This document shows positions 46,647-56,634 of a DNA stretch of 64,000 bases, in pieces (position 1 is the first letter of the stretch; every line of letters starts with the position of its first letter). Where the stretch lies: the NCBI GenBank assembly GCA_964007475.1, contig OZ023275.1, forward strand, positions 14,921,829 through 14,985,828. Reading direction: 5' to 3'. The translations under genes were made by a program, and so were the position numbers. The stretch comes from Hybos culiciformis. Lineage: Eukaryota; Arthropoda; Insecta; Diptera; Hybotidae. Under the pieces are notes generated by a model, which saw only the letters and a list, made by a program, of their open reading frames with translations, was not told the DNA's origin and did not search any database.

Positions 46647-48482
46647 TCAATTTTTTTTAATATTTATATTATATTTATCGACAATTGATTTAATATAGTT
46701 TTCTTTTGATGTGCAATATTCTTCTTCATGTATTGTCAATAATTTCATTTCATTAATAATTTCATCACAATCATTAAGAACTGATTCTTTCTTATTATGA
46801 GGCATTATATTTTTGAAATCATTCTTTTGTAATGCAGACTTAACATCACAGCATAAATTCTCCAATTTATTTTTAATTAAAGCAACTTTAAGACGTCTGC
46901 TATCTTTTGTTTTATATTCTTCAGCTTCTCGGATCATGCTATCAACAACTTCTTTACTGAATTGACTTTTGTTTTTTGATATGGTTATTTGATTTTGATT
47001 TCCAGCTGTACTTTCCACTGCAGATACAGTCAATATTCCATTTATATCAATTTTGAATGTTACATCAATTTTAACATCGTTCCGTGGTCTGGGAAGTATT
47101 CCAAGTATAAGAAATTTTCCCAGAAAATGATTATCCGATGCCATTGACCGTTCTCCTTCATAAACATCTATACTTACTGATGCACTGTTATCATAAGCTG
47201 GTACATATTTTGAAATTTTAGTTACTGGTATTCGAGTATTTCGTTCAATTACAAAACTCATTATATCGCGTTGAGTGTCAATACCCAATGACAATGGTGT
47301 TACATCTGAAAGAACCATATCTTTGAACTCATAAACACCATCAAGCATGGCAGCTTGTATGGCAGCACCATAAGCAACAGCTTCATCAGGGTTTATTGAT
47401 TTATTCAACTCTTTACCGTCAAAGAAATTTTGTAATAATTCTTGAATTTTTAAAATTCTAGTAGAACCACCAACTAATACAATTTCATCAATTTCTGTTT
47501 TTCTTAACTTTGAATTACGTAAAGCATTTTCAACAGCATCAATAGTTTCTTCAAATAAATCTATATTTAAATGTTCAAAACAAGCTCGGCTAATTTTTGA
47601 ACTAAAATCAATTCCATCAAAAAGGACTGGAATGTCAATGAATGTTTCAACACACGAAGACAAATATCGTTTAGTCTTTTCACATTCAACACGTAAACGA
47701 CGTAAACAACGTTTGTTATTGCTTATATCTGTTTTATATTTATTTTTGATTTCATTAACAAAATATGATACCATTCGGGTATCAAAATCTTCACCCCCTA
47801 AGTGTGTGTTTCCACCAACAGCTTTAACTTCAAAATTACTATCGGAAATCGAGAGAATTGATACATCAAACGTTCCACCTCCTAAATCAAAAATTAAAAT
47901 ATTTTGTTTATCTCGAATTTTTTTTTCAGAACCATAAGCCATTGCAGCTGAAGTTGGTTCATTAATTATTCGTTTTACATTTAAACCAGCTATGGTTCCA
48001 GCTTCCATAGTTGCTGCACGCTGAGCATTATTAAAATAAGCTGGCACAGTAATTACAGCATCCTTTACTTTACCACCTAAATATGTTTCAGCTACATCTT
48101 TCATTTTCATTAACACCATTGATGAAATTTGTTGTGGCAAAAATTCTTTAAAATTACCGTCTTCTTTTACACGGATTTTGGGAACATCATCTCGATTAAC
48201 AACTTGAAATGGCCAATGACTGCGATCTGTTTCAACAACATCATCATTAAATCTTCGACCAATTAGACGTTTTATATCAAAAATTGTATTCTCTCCATTG
48301 TAACCGAGATAAGCTTTTGCTGCTTCACCAACAACGCGTTCAGTTTCTTTGAAAGCAACACACGATGGAGTTGTGCGATTGCCTTGATCATTAGCAATAA
48401 TTTCAACTTTTCCGAATTGATAAACAGCTACACATGAATATGTTGTGCCCAAATCAATTCCAATTGTTGGAATTTTAGACAT
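46647..48482 (-). CDS. Hsp70-E, intronless EEVD-less Hsp70
   Basis: A single frame of 611 residues. All ATP-site motifs are present ([60 protein letters not shown]) and the linker is DVTPLSLG. The substrate domain and lid are complete up to SIVDKYNINIKKN, where the chain ends without GGMP repeats or EEVD. It shares many peptides with Hsp70-C and looks like its closest paralogue. It is the first (most upstream) gene of the five on the minus strand. A foldback element begins about 320 bp upstream of its ATG, so its distal promoter has been altered by a mobile element. Confidence 0.95.
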   Translation of the reverse strand: MSKIPTIGIDLGTTYSCVAVYQFGKVEIIANDQGNRTTPSCVAFKETERVVGEAAKAYLGYNGENTIFDIKRLIGRRFNDDVVETDRSHWPFQVVNRDDVPKIRVKEDGNFKEFLPQQISSMVLMKMKDVAETYLGGKVKDAVITVPAYFNNAQRAATMEAGTIAGLNVKRIINEPTSAAMAYGSEKKIRDKQNILIFDLGGGTFDVSILSISDSNFEVKAVGGNTHLGGEDFDTRMVSYFVNEIKNKYKTDISNNKRCLRRLRVECEKTKRYLSSCVETFIDIPVLFDGIDFSSKISRACFEHLNIDLFEETIDAVENALRNSKLRKTEIDEIVLVGGSTRILKIQELLQNFFDGKELNKSINPDEAVAYGAAIQAAMLDGVYEFKDMVLSDVTPLSLGIDTQRDIMSFVIERNTRIPVTKISKYVPAYDNSASVSIDVYEGERSMASDNHFLGKFLILGILPRPRNDVKIDVTFKIDINGILTVSAVESTAGNQNQITISKNKSQFSKEVVDSMIREAEEYKTKDSRRLKVALIKNKLENLCCDVKSALQKNDFKNIMPHNKKESVLNDCDEIINEMKLLTIHEEEYCTSKENYIKSIVDKYNINIKKN

Positions 48483-48801
48483 TTTTGATATTATAATAAA
48501 AAAAAAAAAACTAATATGATGATTATTGAAAGAGTAACAGAAATAGACTGCAATGTAGTGTTAGTTCTGTAAAACTAAATTAATTCAAATCAACGGGTCC
48601 GTATTTGTATATTGTCATTGCAAAAACCCACACTATACTAATTTAAAGCGGTGTGGAAAGTAGAGTGAAATAAATGTTATCTCTTGCAAAGATTCAGTCG
48701 TGTTGGTTGAAAAGCATAATACATATACAAAAAACTCTCTTAAAAATAAAATACTTGCTGAATAATAAATCATCTTATATTGCCCATTTTAATTATGCCT
48801 C

Positions 48802-49476
48802 GATCATAGCTAATGCATTGAGCACAGCTAATACCGCAAAGCAATTTTGAGTTACCGTAAAAACCGATTTTCTGCGTTATTTCTTATTTATTTTAAATAA
48901 AAATTATGAAAAACGAAAGATATTAATTTTATTGATTTTTTGTAAAAAGAATTTCTTAAAATTATTTCATATTTAATTAGAAAACTCAATTTATTTTTTT
49001 TTTGCTCCAGAAAGAATTGACTACGTCACAAAATAATTTTTTTGTTTCTTTTTCACAGCGTTTCTTTTGCATCGAAATTTGGTTTTGCTGCATTTTTCTG
49101 TCACAATCATATTATAAAAAAAACAAAAGTAGTTGTTTGCAGTTGATTTTTTTTGCTTAAATTAGCTGTGAGCAGGTTTCCGGAACATTCCTTCAAAAAT
49201 TGTTTTTGACAGGAAAAGGTAACTGAAAAAAAAATTCAGATAGGTAGGAAACGTAATGAAAAAGAAACAAAAAAATAATTTTGTGAAGTAATGAAATATT
49301 TCAGATAGCAAAAAAAATAAATTAAATTTTCTTAATTATTTGAAAATATTTTTAAAAAATTCTTTTTACGAAAAATAGATAAAATATGCTTAAATATAAA
49401 TAGAATAATAACATAGAAAATAGGTTTTTACGGTACCATTTTTTCAGATAGGTAAATTAGCTATAAACAAGGCATT
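48802..49476. repeat. Foldback element of about 675 bp upstream of Hsp70-E
   Basis: The left arm (about 48845-49072: ACCGTAAAAACCGATTTTCT, GTAAAAAGAATTTCTTAAAA, CACAAAATAATTTTTTTGTT) pairs with the right arm (about 49205-49440) in reverse complement. The outermost parts (CTAATGCATTGAGC and GCATTAG) also pair. The centre (49073-49204) is unique and includes TCCGGAACATTCC. No ORF. Confidence 0.7.
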
Positions 49477-50182
49477 AGTGATATTTATAAAATACAAATA
49501 TGATGTGAAAATATTAAAATAAAAGATGTTGTTTGTTCTGCTGTATAATCGATAATAAATTTTATTTTATATTCGTTCATAATTAGAAATTATTTCAATT
49601 ATAAAAATAATGTTATTCGTAACAATAAGAATAAATCAATAAAAGATTTAAACTCAATAGGTAAAGACCTTGAACCTATATTATAGGGTTATCAATATTA
49701 TTTATAATAACCGGAACACATAATTAATTCAACAAAATATTTAAAATCTGCACACCACTCTCTTTTTTTTTACCTTATTTTAAACATTTTTATTATTTTA
49801 AACAATTTTCAACACTAATAATTAATTAATTACCTAATAATTTAATACAATAATTTAAAGAAAATATTTTTTTCAAGGATCAAATTCCTTATTATATGTT
49901 TTTGTTATTAGTTTTACAATATGTATAAAATATTAATGGTATCCGGACTATTCGTAGAAAAACAATTGATAGAAAATAATTGAAAGAAAAATAATTGGTG
50001 AAAATAATTATGCCAAAAACTAAAAAATTGAAGTAAAGTGAGTTAAATCATCAAGGCAAGTAAAAACGCATAATACTTTTAATGCAATAAGTACTTTATA
50101 TTTTAGATTTAAGAACCTTCTTTATTAAAAATACTTTGTAAAAAAATAATTGCTATCCGTTTTTCTATCAATTCCTTTTCTA
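49477..50182. other. Spacer between foldback and nested transposon complex
   Basis: AT-rich, with repeated AATAATTG words near 49950-50010. No gene or element termini were recognised. Confidence 0.5.
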
Positions 50183-50300
50183 CAATTGAGCCGTTTATTT
50201 TGAAAGTGGTTTAAGTCCATTTTCCAAAAAAAAAAAGTTAATGATAACAATAAAAACAATCCTATATATTCTTTTTATTTATAAACAATTTTAGTCTAAT

Positions 50301-50703
50301 GCCTTGTTCAGACAATGAAATCTTATCATGATAATCTTACTTTTTGTGATTATCATTCTTTTTTTCATGATTTGCTCATACAAAAAAAGTGTCATCTGAA
50401 ATCATGATTATCGAAAATCATGAAAAATTTCAGGGATGAATTTATAGTTTTTTACCATCCATTTTACCCATTTCCACTCATTCCTAGTTATTTTTGACTT
50501 TTATTTTTGACATATTTTCTTTATTTACAAAACAAAAAAAATTTGAGTAGCAAATAATATTTATGTTTTTATTTTGTTTGCTTTCATGTTGTTTACTTTT
50601 TTTGTTTTCGTTAATAATCGTGTTCACAAAGGTTTTCAAAGTATGATTATCTACACTAAATCACGATTACGAAATCATGATTTAGTCGTTGTCTGAACAA
50701 GGC
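50301..50703. mobile_element. 403 bp MITE with TAAT flanks
   Basis: Inverted termini GCCTTGTTCAGACAATGAAAT and AATCATGATTTAGTCGTTGT + CTGAACAAGGC. TAAT directly flanks both sides (50297-50300 and 50704-50707). Subterminal AATCATGAT/ATCATGATT words recur. There is no coding capacity. It lies inside the left part of the 50183-53840 element. Confidence 0.75.
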
Positions 50704-51088
50704 TAATATCATTAAAATCGCTTTGATTTTGACACTTGAAAATTAGCTAGTTAACAAAACGGAAAAAAAAATAATTTTGACAATGGTTTAAGTCCACTTT
50801 GTTATATCTTTTCAACTAAACCTCTGGAAGAACCGATTTATAAAAGATTAAAAAACGCTCGTGGTGAACCTATAAATTGGTTAAAAATATGTTGGATGAT
50901 ATTTTTAAAAATTGAACCCTATAAAATGTTCTATAAAACATCTATGGACGTGGATACAGAGTTCTTAATTTATTACCTCGTCGGGGAAGAGCAAGAAACT
51001 TTAATAATATCAAATTAACACCTTTATATAAAAATTTACGACCCATTTCAACTCTTAAGTACAAGGACATGATGGAGTTATTAATGTA

Positions 51089-52391
51089 AGGACTGTCGCG
51101 AAAAGTATGGAGACGAATTCAAACATCTGTAAAAAATTTATTTAGCACTTTTTTAAAAAAAACTCTTATTATGGTAAGTAACATGTTTATTTATTATTGA
51201 AATAAGATATAAAAAGATTTATAATAGTCGCTGGCGTTGGAATTTGCGAATCTTTTTTTTAATACCAACCATAAGATTTTGCACAACTTTTTTGCTCATT
51301 TTTTTTGTTGTTGTTAAATATATTTTTTTAAACTCATCAATTGTTTGGGTACTTCTACCATCGTTCCTCAAGTCCCTTTTTACTAGACTCCAATATCTTT
51401 CGATAGGACGCAATTCTGGTGTGTTTGGTGGATTCATATATTTTGGGACAAAATTTACATATTTTTTATTCATCCATTCCAGGGTCCTTTTGGCATAGTG
51501 GGCCGGTGCCAAATCTGGCCAAAATAATGTTGGACCATTGTGTTTACGTAAGAATGACATTAGCCGTTTGTTTAGACATTCCCTGATGTAATTATCGGCC
51601 CCAATTGTTCCCTTGGTGAAAAATGCTGCACTTTTCAAACCGCATTGACATATTGCCTGCCAACCCAACACTTTTTCTCCAAATTTTTCAATTTTTATTG
51701 ATGTCTCGGAACTGTCAAGTATATCTCCAGGTCTTGCTGTATAAAATTGTGGGCCTGGTAGTGTTGAAAAATCCATTTTTATATACGTTTCGTCGTCCAT
51801 AACAACGCATGTTGATGGATTATCGATCAAATACCTGTACAACACTTTAGCTCGTTTAATTGCTACATTTGTTTGCTTTATAGATCTTTTAGGTATTTTT
51901 TGTTTCTTGTACGTTTTAAGTCCATTCCTCTTTTTAATTCTTTGAACCATATCTTTGGTTGTGTCAAATTTTTTTGCTAAATCTCTAACAGACATTGATC
52001 GTTTTTTTTTTATTAATTTGAGTATTTTTTTCTCCAAAATTGGATTGCTGCAACCTTTTGGGCGCCCCTTTTTTGGCCTTGATTCAATTGTCTGATGTTC
52101 TAAGAATCTTTTGATTGTTTTTCCGACATTAGATTTGGATGTATTACACCTTTTAGCGATGACAGAATATGAATTTTTCTTATTTTGCTCATATTCGTGC
52201 AAAATTTTCAAACGTATTTTTTCGTTTTCACGTTGCATATTTTATTTTTTAATCAAAAACGCTCAACTAAAAATTACGTTTAATTGCCAATATAAGCACG
52301 AATAACGGTAAATTAAAAGAAAAAAGAAAAGGCTACTTTTGCGTTTTTTATTTAAAAATGAAATCGTCTCCATACTTTTCGCGACAGTCCT
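51089..52391 (-). mobile_element. Intact Tc1/mariner-type element (1303 bp)
   Basis: Perfect 28-bp terminal inverted repeats (AGGACTGTCGCGAAAAGTAT followed by GGAGACGA; complement ending at 52391) flanked by TA at 51087-51088 and 52392-52393. One uninterrupted transposase gene lies between them on the minus strand. Perfect termini and an open frame indicate a recent insertion that may still be mobile. Confidence 0.95.
51219..52238 (-). CDS. Tc1/mariner transposase, DD37E type
   Basis: 339 residues, complete. The N-terminal paired helix-turn-helix region has the first HTH at about 20-48 (YSVIAKRCNTSKSNVGKTIK), the GRPR-like hook KKGRPKG (57-62) and the second HTH at about 82-110 (SVRDLAKKFDTTKDMVQRIK). 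The catalytic triad is D149 (VVMDDETY), D242 (FWPDLAPAHY) and E280 (PELRPIERYW). With 37 residues between the second D and E it is DD37E, a spacing known in some insect Tc1 relatives. It binds the terminal repeats and moves the element by cut-and-paste into TA. No stop or frameshift is present and all catalytic residues are retained, so it is probably functional. Length is normal for the family. Confidence 0.95.
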   Translation of the reverse strand: MQRENEKIRLKILHEYEQNKKNSYSVIAKRCNTSKSNVGKTIKRFLEHQTIESRPKKGRPKGCSNPILEKKILKLIKKKRSMSVRDLAKKFDTTKDMVQRIKKRNGLKTYKKQKIPKRSIKQTNVAIKRAKVLYRYLIDNPSTCVVMDDETYIKMDFSTLPGPQFYTARPGDILDSSETSIKIEKFGEKVLGWQAICQCGLKSAAFFTKGTIGADNYIRECLNKRLMSFLRKHNGPTLFWPDLAPAHYAKRTLEWMNKKYVNFVPKYMNPPNTPELRPIERYWSLVKRDLRNDGRSTQTIDEFKKIYLTTTKKMSKKVVQNLMVGIKKKIRKFQRQRLL

Positions 52392-52517
52392 TATATTCCT
52401 CCTATACATCACACAGAGTGTAAATGAGGAGAAAGAATAATATAAAATGATTTAATTATTTTAATTATTTAAATGAATGTTATTTTAATTTTGTAATAAA
52501 TGAATTAATACATATTT

Positions 52518-53487
52518 GTGATTCTTCTAATCTTTAAATAATTCTTTTTTAAGATAATTTCTTGAAATTATTATTTTGAAAAAATGAAATAGTAATAGAA
52601 ATTTTAAATATTTTATTTTTGATGTATGTAGAGTAGTTAGATGAATGTATTAACTCTATTTTTAATAAAACGAACAGCTTCATAACTAGATACAGATTTT
52701 AATTTATTTAAACCGAAAAAAATGTGTTTAAAAATCACATTTTTTTCGATTTAAATAAATAAAAATCTGTATCTAGTTATGAAGCTGTTCGTTTTATTAA
52801 AAATAGAGTTAATACATTCATCTAACTACTCTACATACATCAAAAATAAAATATTTAAAATTTCTACTACTACATATTTAATTTTATTATAATAATTTCA
52901 AGAAATTACCTTAAGAGCCCTCCATGTGAAATTCTGTTTTCTATTTCTGTTTTCTATTTTTTTTGTTTTATTTTACAGAAAATAAACGGCCGTGAAAAAT
53001 GCGACAAAAATTGTACGAAAAACACCTCTACTAGAAAATCACTAAACTATATATTTGAATTTTATTTCTGTGCAGAAACTGTAATTTATCAAAAAATTTA
53101 AAAAATTCTTAGAAATAAATGAAATTAATTAAAAATTGTTTAAGAAATTAAAGAAATTCAAAATTCCAAGTCACCAGCCCTGGAGAGTGGTATTTTAGCT
53201 TTATTTCTGCGTTTGAGATTTTTTTATTATCTTTTTCCTTTACTTCAGAATCCAAGCAAATATGTTCAAGTTTTTTTAAAGGCTCATGTGGACCAAAAAA
53301 CTCAAAATTTAAAAAATCCGCTTCACCTACCCTGGAGCCAGTTATATACTCTCTAACATATCAAAAAATCACTTCAGTCTAGATTGTAGTAACCCTACAA
53401 TAAAAGCGAAACTAAGACCAATTTTTTGCAATTTTTCACATTGAGGGCTCTTAAAAAAGAATTTTTTAAAGATTAGAAGAATCACTA
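52518..53487. repeat. Long palindrome with arms about 210 bp, right arm split by a MITE
   Basis: The inner arms 52560-52726 and 52736-52905 are nearly perfect reverse complements around a loop of about 9 bases. The left arm continues outward to 52518 (GTGATTCTTCTAATCTTTAA...). Its partner is found only at 53451-53487 (...TTAAAGATTAGAAGAATCAC), because 536 bp plus a TTAA duplication were inserted at 52915-53450. Confidence 0.85.
52915..53450. mobile_element. 536 bp MITE with TTAA target duplication
   Basis: Termini GAGCCCTCCATGTGAAA and TTTTCACATTGAGGGCTC are inverted repeats. TTAA flanks both sides (52911-52914 and 53451-53454). The intact left arm of the surrounding palindrome shows the empty site, with a single TTAA equivalent. 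TTAA targeting points to piggyBac- or Kolobok-type mobilisation. No ORF. Confidence 0.85.
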
Positions 53488-54770
53488 AACAAATATATTG
53501 GAGTCATATATAAACTTAATTAAAAAGAAAAATTAAATTATAATAATATTAAACAAATAACACAAAGTGGACTTATGCACTTTTAAAAACAAAAAAGTAA
53601 TTTTAATGATTTTGAAAGTGGTTTAAGTCCATTTTAAGCTCTCAAAAATAGCTTCTTTTGCAAATAATGTTTATAAAAGGTATAAGATTTTATAATCTAA
53701 CATGTTTAAGGTCATAAAAACATGAAAGCGACTTAATACCAGTTACCAATATTTTTAAATCAATTCAAACACAAACCCTTAAATATCTCAATTTAAAAAC
53801 AAATGGACTTAAACCACTTTCAAAATAAACGGCTCAATTGTACTTCTACCAATTGTTTTTCTGAATTAATATAATTTATAATCTAACGTCAACATTATAT
53901 AACTTTATCCTTTTTCTAACAGAAAATTAAGGAATTTAAAGGGACGTAAAATCAAGATACGAAAATGGTGAAAAAATTTCAATAAATTGTTCCCTCCCAG
54001 CTGTCCCACAATTGCTAGACTAAACTTTTAGGTTGCATACTGGTGAATGTGTGTTAAAGACGAAGTTGATGGGACATTCCAAAAGGGTGTATCAAGAAAA
54101 AAAGGTGTTGCAATATTAGATATTTGTATTTTACAGATGTTTTTGGTTTTTATTATCACTATTCACTATAATGAAATTTTTTAAACATTTTTGTTCTCAA
54201 AATTTATGAAAGTATCTATAGCGTTATTTTTAAAATGTATTTCAAGTCATCTTTAAAAGTGTAATAAGATCATGCTAGAATTGGTTTTTTTCTGAAAGTT
54301 TATAGATTTTTTTTTTCTCAATTTTTTTTGAATAATTAATGAAAGAGTAATGAAAGAGTAATTTTTTGGAGGTAGTTTAGTTTAAATAAAAAAAAAATAC
54401 GTAATGTTACGTTCGTTCGTTCGTTTCTACCATATATTAGACAATTATATATCAGAAAATTATATCGTGAGAATATCGAATTTGGCTCGGAAACTCAAAC
54501 GAATAAAACTATCGATATTACAACTTACTATATTTTAGATACAAACAAATTAAATTAAATTTTTTATAAACTAATCAATGGTTAAAAAAAAATAAAAAAA
54601 AACGGAAAGCGTGGGAAATATATTTATACATACTTTCGAGGATTAGAAAATCCTAATTGATTGTTATCATTAGTTTTCTCTTCTGTGGAAAGTAAAAATG
54701 AAAATAAGTACGAACATTGAAAAATGTCTTATCTAAAATTTGTTAAAGGCAAAATAAATTTTTAATTATT

Positions 54771-54864
54771 TTATTCATCTGCATTTGATGAAATAGTTAA
54801 ATCATGCTCAGTTGAATTATCGCAATTGGAATATAACAGATCATCAACATCACTAGCCTCATTT
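54771..54864 (-). pseudogene. Possible orphan terminal exon, acidic peptide
   Basis: On the minus strand an A-rich tract ending in AG (54866-54865) precedes one base plus 30 codons and a TAA stop. The peptide is NEASDVDDLLYSNCDNSTEH, then DLTISSNADE. The acidic, serine-rich composition is unlikely by chance in this DNA. I found no phase-compatible upstream exon, so it may be a captured or decayed gene end. Confidence 0.3.
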
Positions 54865-54937
54865 CTTTTTTTTTTGTGAATATTTAATTAAAATTGTGGA
54901 TAAATGAATTCTCAAACAAGAAGTTAATCATTCTCTA

Positions 54938-55140
54938 AATATATGAGCCCTTCATTGCACAAATCGATTAACTCCATAAAAAAAAAGTTGAGAAATAAGA
55001 TAAAAGAATGTGAATTGGTTTTTAAATTTCCTTTTATAATATAAATTCAATTAAAAATTATTGTCGTTTAATGGTGTTAATCTCTAATGCTTGGGAAAAT
55101 TTGTATAAATGTAAAAAGTTATTATGAGCTTTTATTACAC
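54938..55140 (-). repeat. Dispersed repeat, inverted copy of 36405-36612
   Basis: Contains TATATGAGCCCTTCATTGCA, TTAACTCCATAA, TTCCTTTTATAATATAAATT and GGGAAAATTTGTATAAAT in the order expected for the reverse complement of the copy near 36.5 kb. Confidence 0.75.
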
Positions 55141-55257
55141 TTAAATTTAGGATTTTTCAAAAAGTTTAGTTAATCAATGCGTGTAGTGAACGGCCAATGT
55201 TTATAATATGTATGTTTATAATAGGAATATATAAAAAAATGTATTCCTATTCTGTAA

Positions 55258-55440
55258 TTATATTACACTATTATTATTATTATTATATTATACTACCTGT
55301 TCTTTCTTCATTTTTTTCACTATCATTGTAAGGCTCGTCCTGGTACGGAACGTGCCCGGCGTCCTTGCACTACCGCACCAACCCTTATTTTCAGAGCGCC
55401 GGCAGTGATGGACAAATCGAGGAGAGACACATTATCATTA
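55258..55440 (-). mobile_element. Retroposon-like 3' end with (TAA)n tail
   Basis: Read on the minus strand, a GC-rich segment (about 55330-55425, with GGGCACGTTCCGTACCAGGA) is followed by a (TAATAA)n run at about 55263-55287. This is the layout of a LINE or SINE 3' end. No target duplication was identified. Low confidence in the exact class. Confidence 0.35.
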
Positions 55441-56634
55441 AATTCTTTTATAAAATATAAATATTAGTGTTTTTTTTTAACCTTCGAAGTATGATCAAAA
55501 TCTAACTGAAGATTGCGACATAAACTATGTTGAGTGTGATAAAAGGGCTTTGCACATAATGCATGGGCTTTGTGGCTTAGTCAGAGGAATATAAAGCCCG
55601 TATATTTTGCTTTATGTACATTTATTTTGGTGTTACGGCCTATTTTAAAAGAGTGATAAGACCGTATTCCTGGTGACCTCCACCTGTATTAAAGCACGTA
55701 TTAAGGGACATTATAAATTGTGAAAAAAAAAAAAATATATTTTTTAAATTTTATTTTGATAGTGATGTCATTGTACACCTATTTTATAAAGTAAAGTATC
55801 TGCCATAGAAAATATATTTCGTCCCGCCAAAAAATCTATGTTTTTTTTTACTCAAAATCTATCATTGTGTTGAATAAAAATGATCAGGGATGGGATGGTT
55901 GCTTTTTTAAAAGTTACGAAATAAAACAAGACTTTTAATTTTATAAACTCATCACAGAGAACATTTTATTTCTATTTTTTCTAATTTTTACATTTTTATA
56001 AAAAAATTTTAAATGAAATATATGCGCACACGTATGAAAAAATTAATCAAATAAATTGTATTGAAATTTTCACAACATTTGAAATTACATTCAACGTTTG
56101 TAAGAAGGGAAGCTAATTTACTTACTAAATTATTTTCTGTTACATGTAAATCGAAATTTTCAGAAAACTTATCCTACAATATTTTAATATAATTAAGAAA
56201 GTTTTGAGGAGGAACTGTTAATTTACATTTTTCAAACTGTTTAAAATTTACGAAAATAGCATTTATTTTTTCCCATTTTTCACTTTTTAATTTTTTTTTC
56301 ATGTTTTTTTTCACAAAAAATTGGTTAAAGTTAATATTAATTATTATTTTAATTTCTCACATTTAAATCACTAGCGTCAAGCTTTAAAAAAAATTCTCAC
56401 ATCCCTAAAATCGAAAAATTAAAGCAAAACAAAAATCATATGATTTTTATTTATTAGTATTGAGTATTTAAGGGAAACTATGACGCGCTTAAGGCCAAAT
56501 AAATGTAAACAATGCATTTATTTTATAAAAGAACCAGGTGACTATGATAATTTTTTGTCTTTACAAAAAATTAAAAAAATTGTAAAATATAAGTAATTTT
56601 ACGGTTTTCAAAAATTTTAAAAATAACAAAATAG

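Larger units (their letters stand above)
50821..52431 (+). pseudogene. Decayed transposon ORF (C-terminal part), split by the Tc1-like insertion
   Basis: Plus-strand coding remnants: 50821-50957 (PLEEPIYKRLKNARGEPINW...), then after a one-frame shift 50958-51088 (RVLNLLPRRGRARNF..., LRPISTLKYKDMMELL). The frame resumes on the far side of the Tc1-like element at 52394-52431 with YIPPIHH and a stop. Counting the duplicated TA once, the reading frame is continuous across the insertion site. The KYKD-x-M-x-LL-x-YIPP-x-HH pattern recalls, from memory, the C-terminus of proteins encoded by insect DNA transposons. It is probably the remnant of the host element's own protein. Confidence 0.6.
50183..53840. 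mobile_element. 3.66 kb inverted-repeat DNA transposon, heavily nested
   Basis: The termini CAATTGAGCCGTTTATTTTG + AAAGTGGTTTAAGTCCAT (left, 50183-50220) and their exact complement (right, about 53803-53840) define the unit. TA lies outside both ends. The 13-mer TGGTTTAAGTCCA recurs inside, near 50783, 53613 and 53808. The interior holds a MITE (50301-50703), a decayed ORF (50821-51088 and 52394-52431), an intact Tc1-like element (51089-52391) and an interrupted palindrome (52518-53487). The superfamily is not recognised. Confidence 0.8.
53843..55768. other. Spacer between the two nested transposon complexes
   Basis: AT-rich. It contains a candidate orphan exon (54771-54864, -), the inverted copy of a dispersed repeat (54938-55140) and a GC-richer retroposon-like patch (55258-55440). 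No complete gene was seen. Confidence 0.5.
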
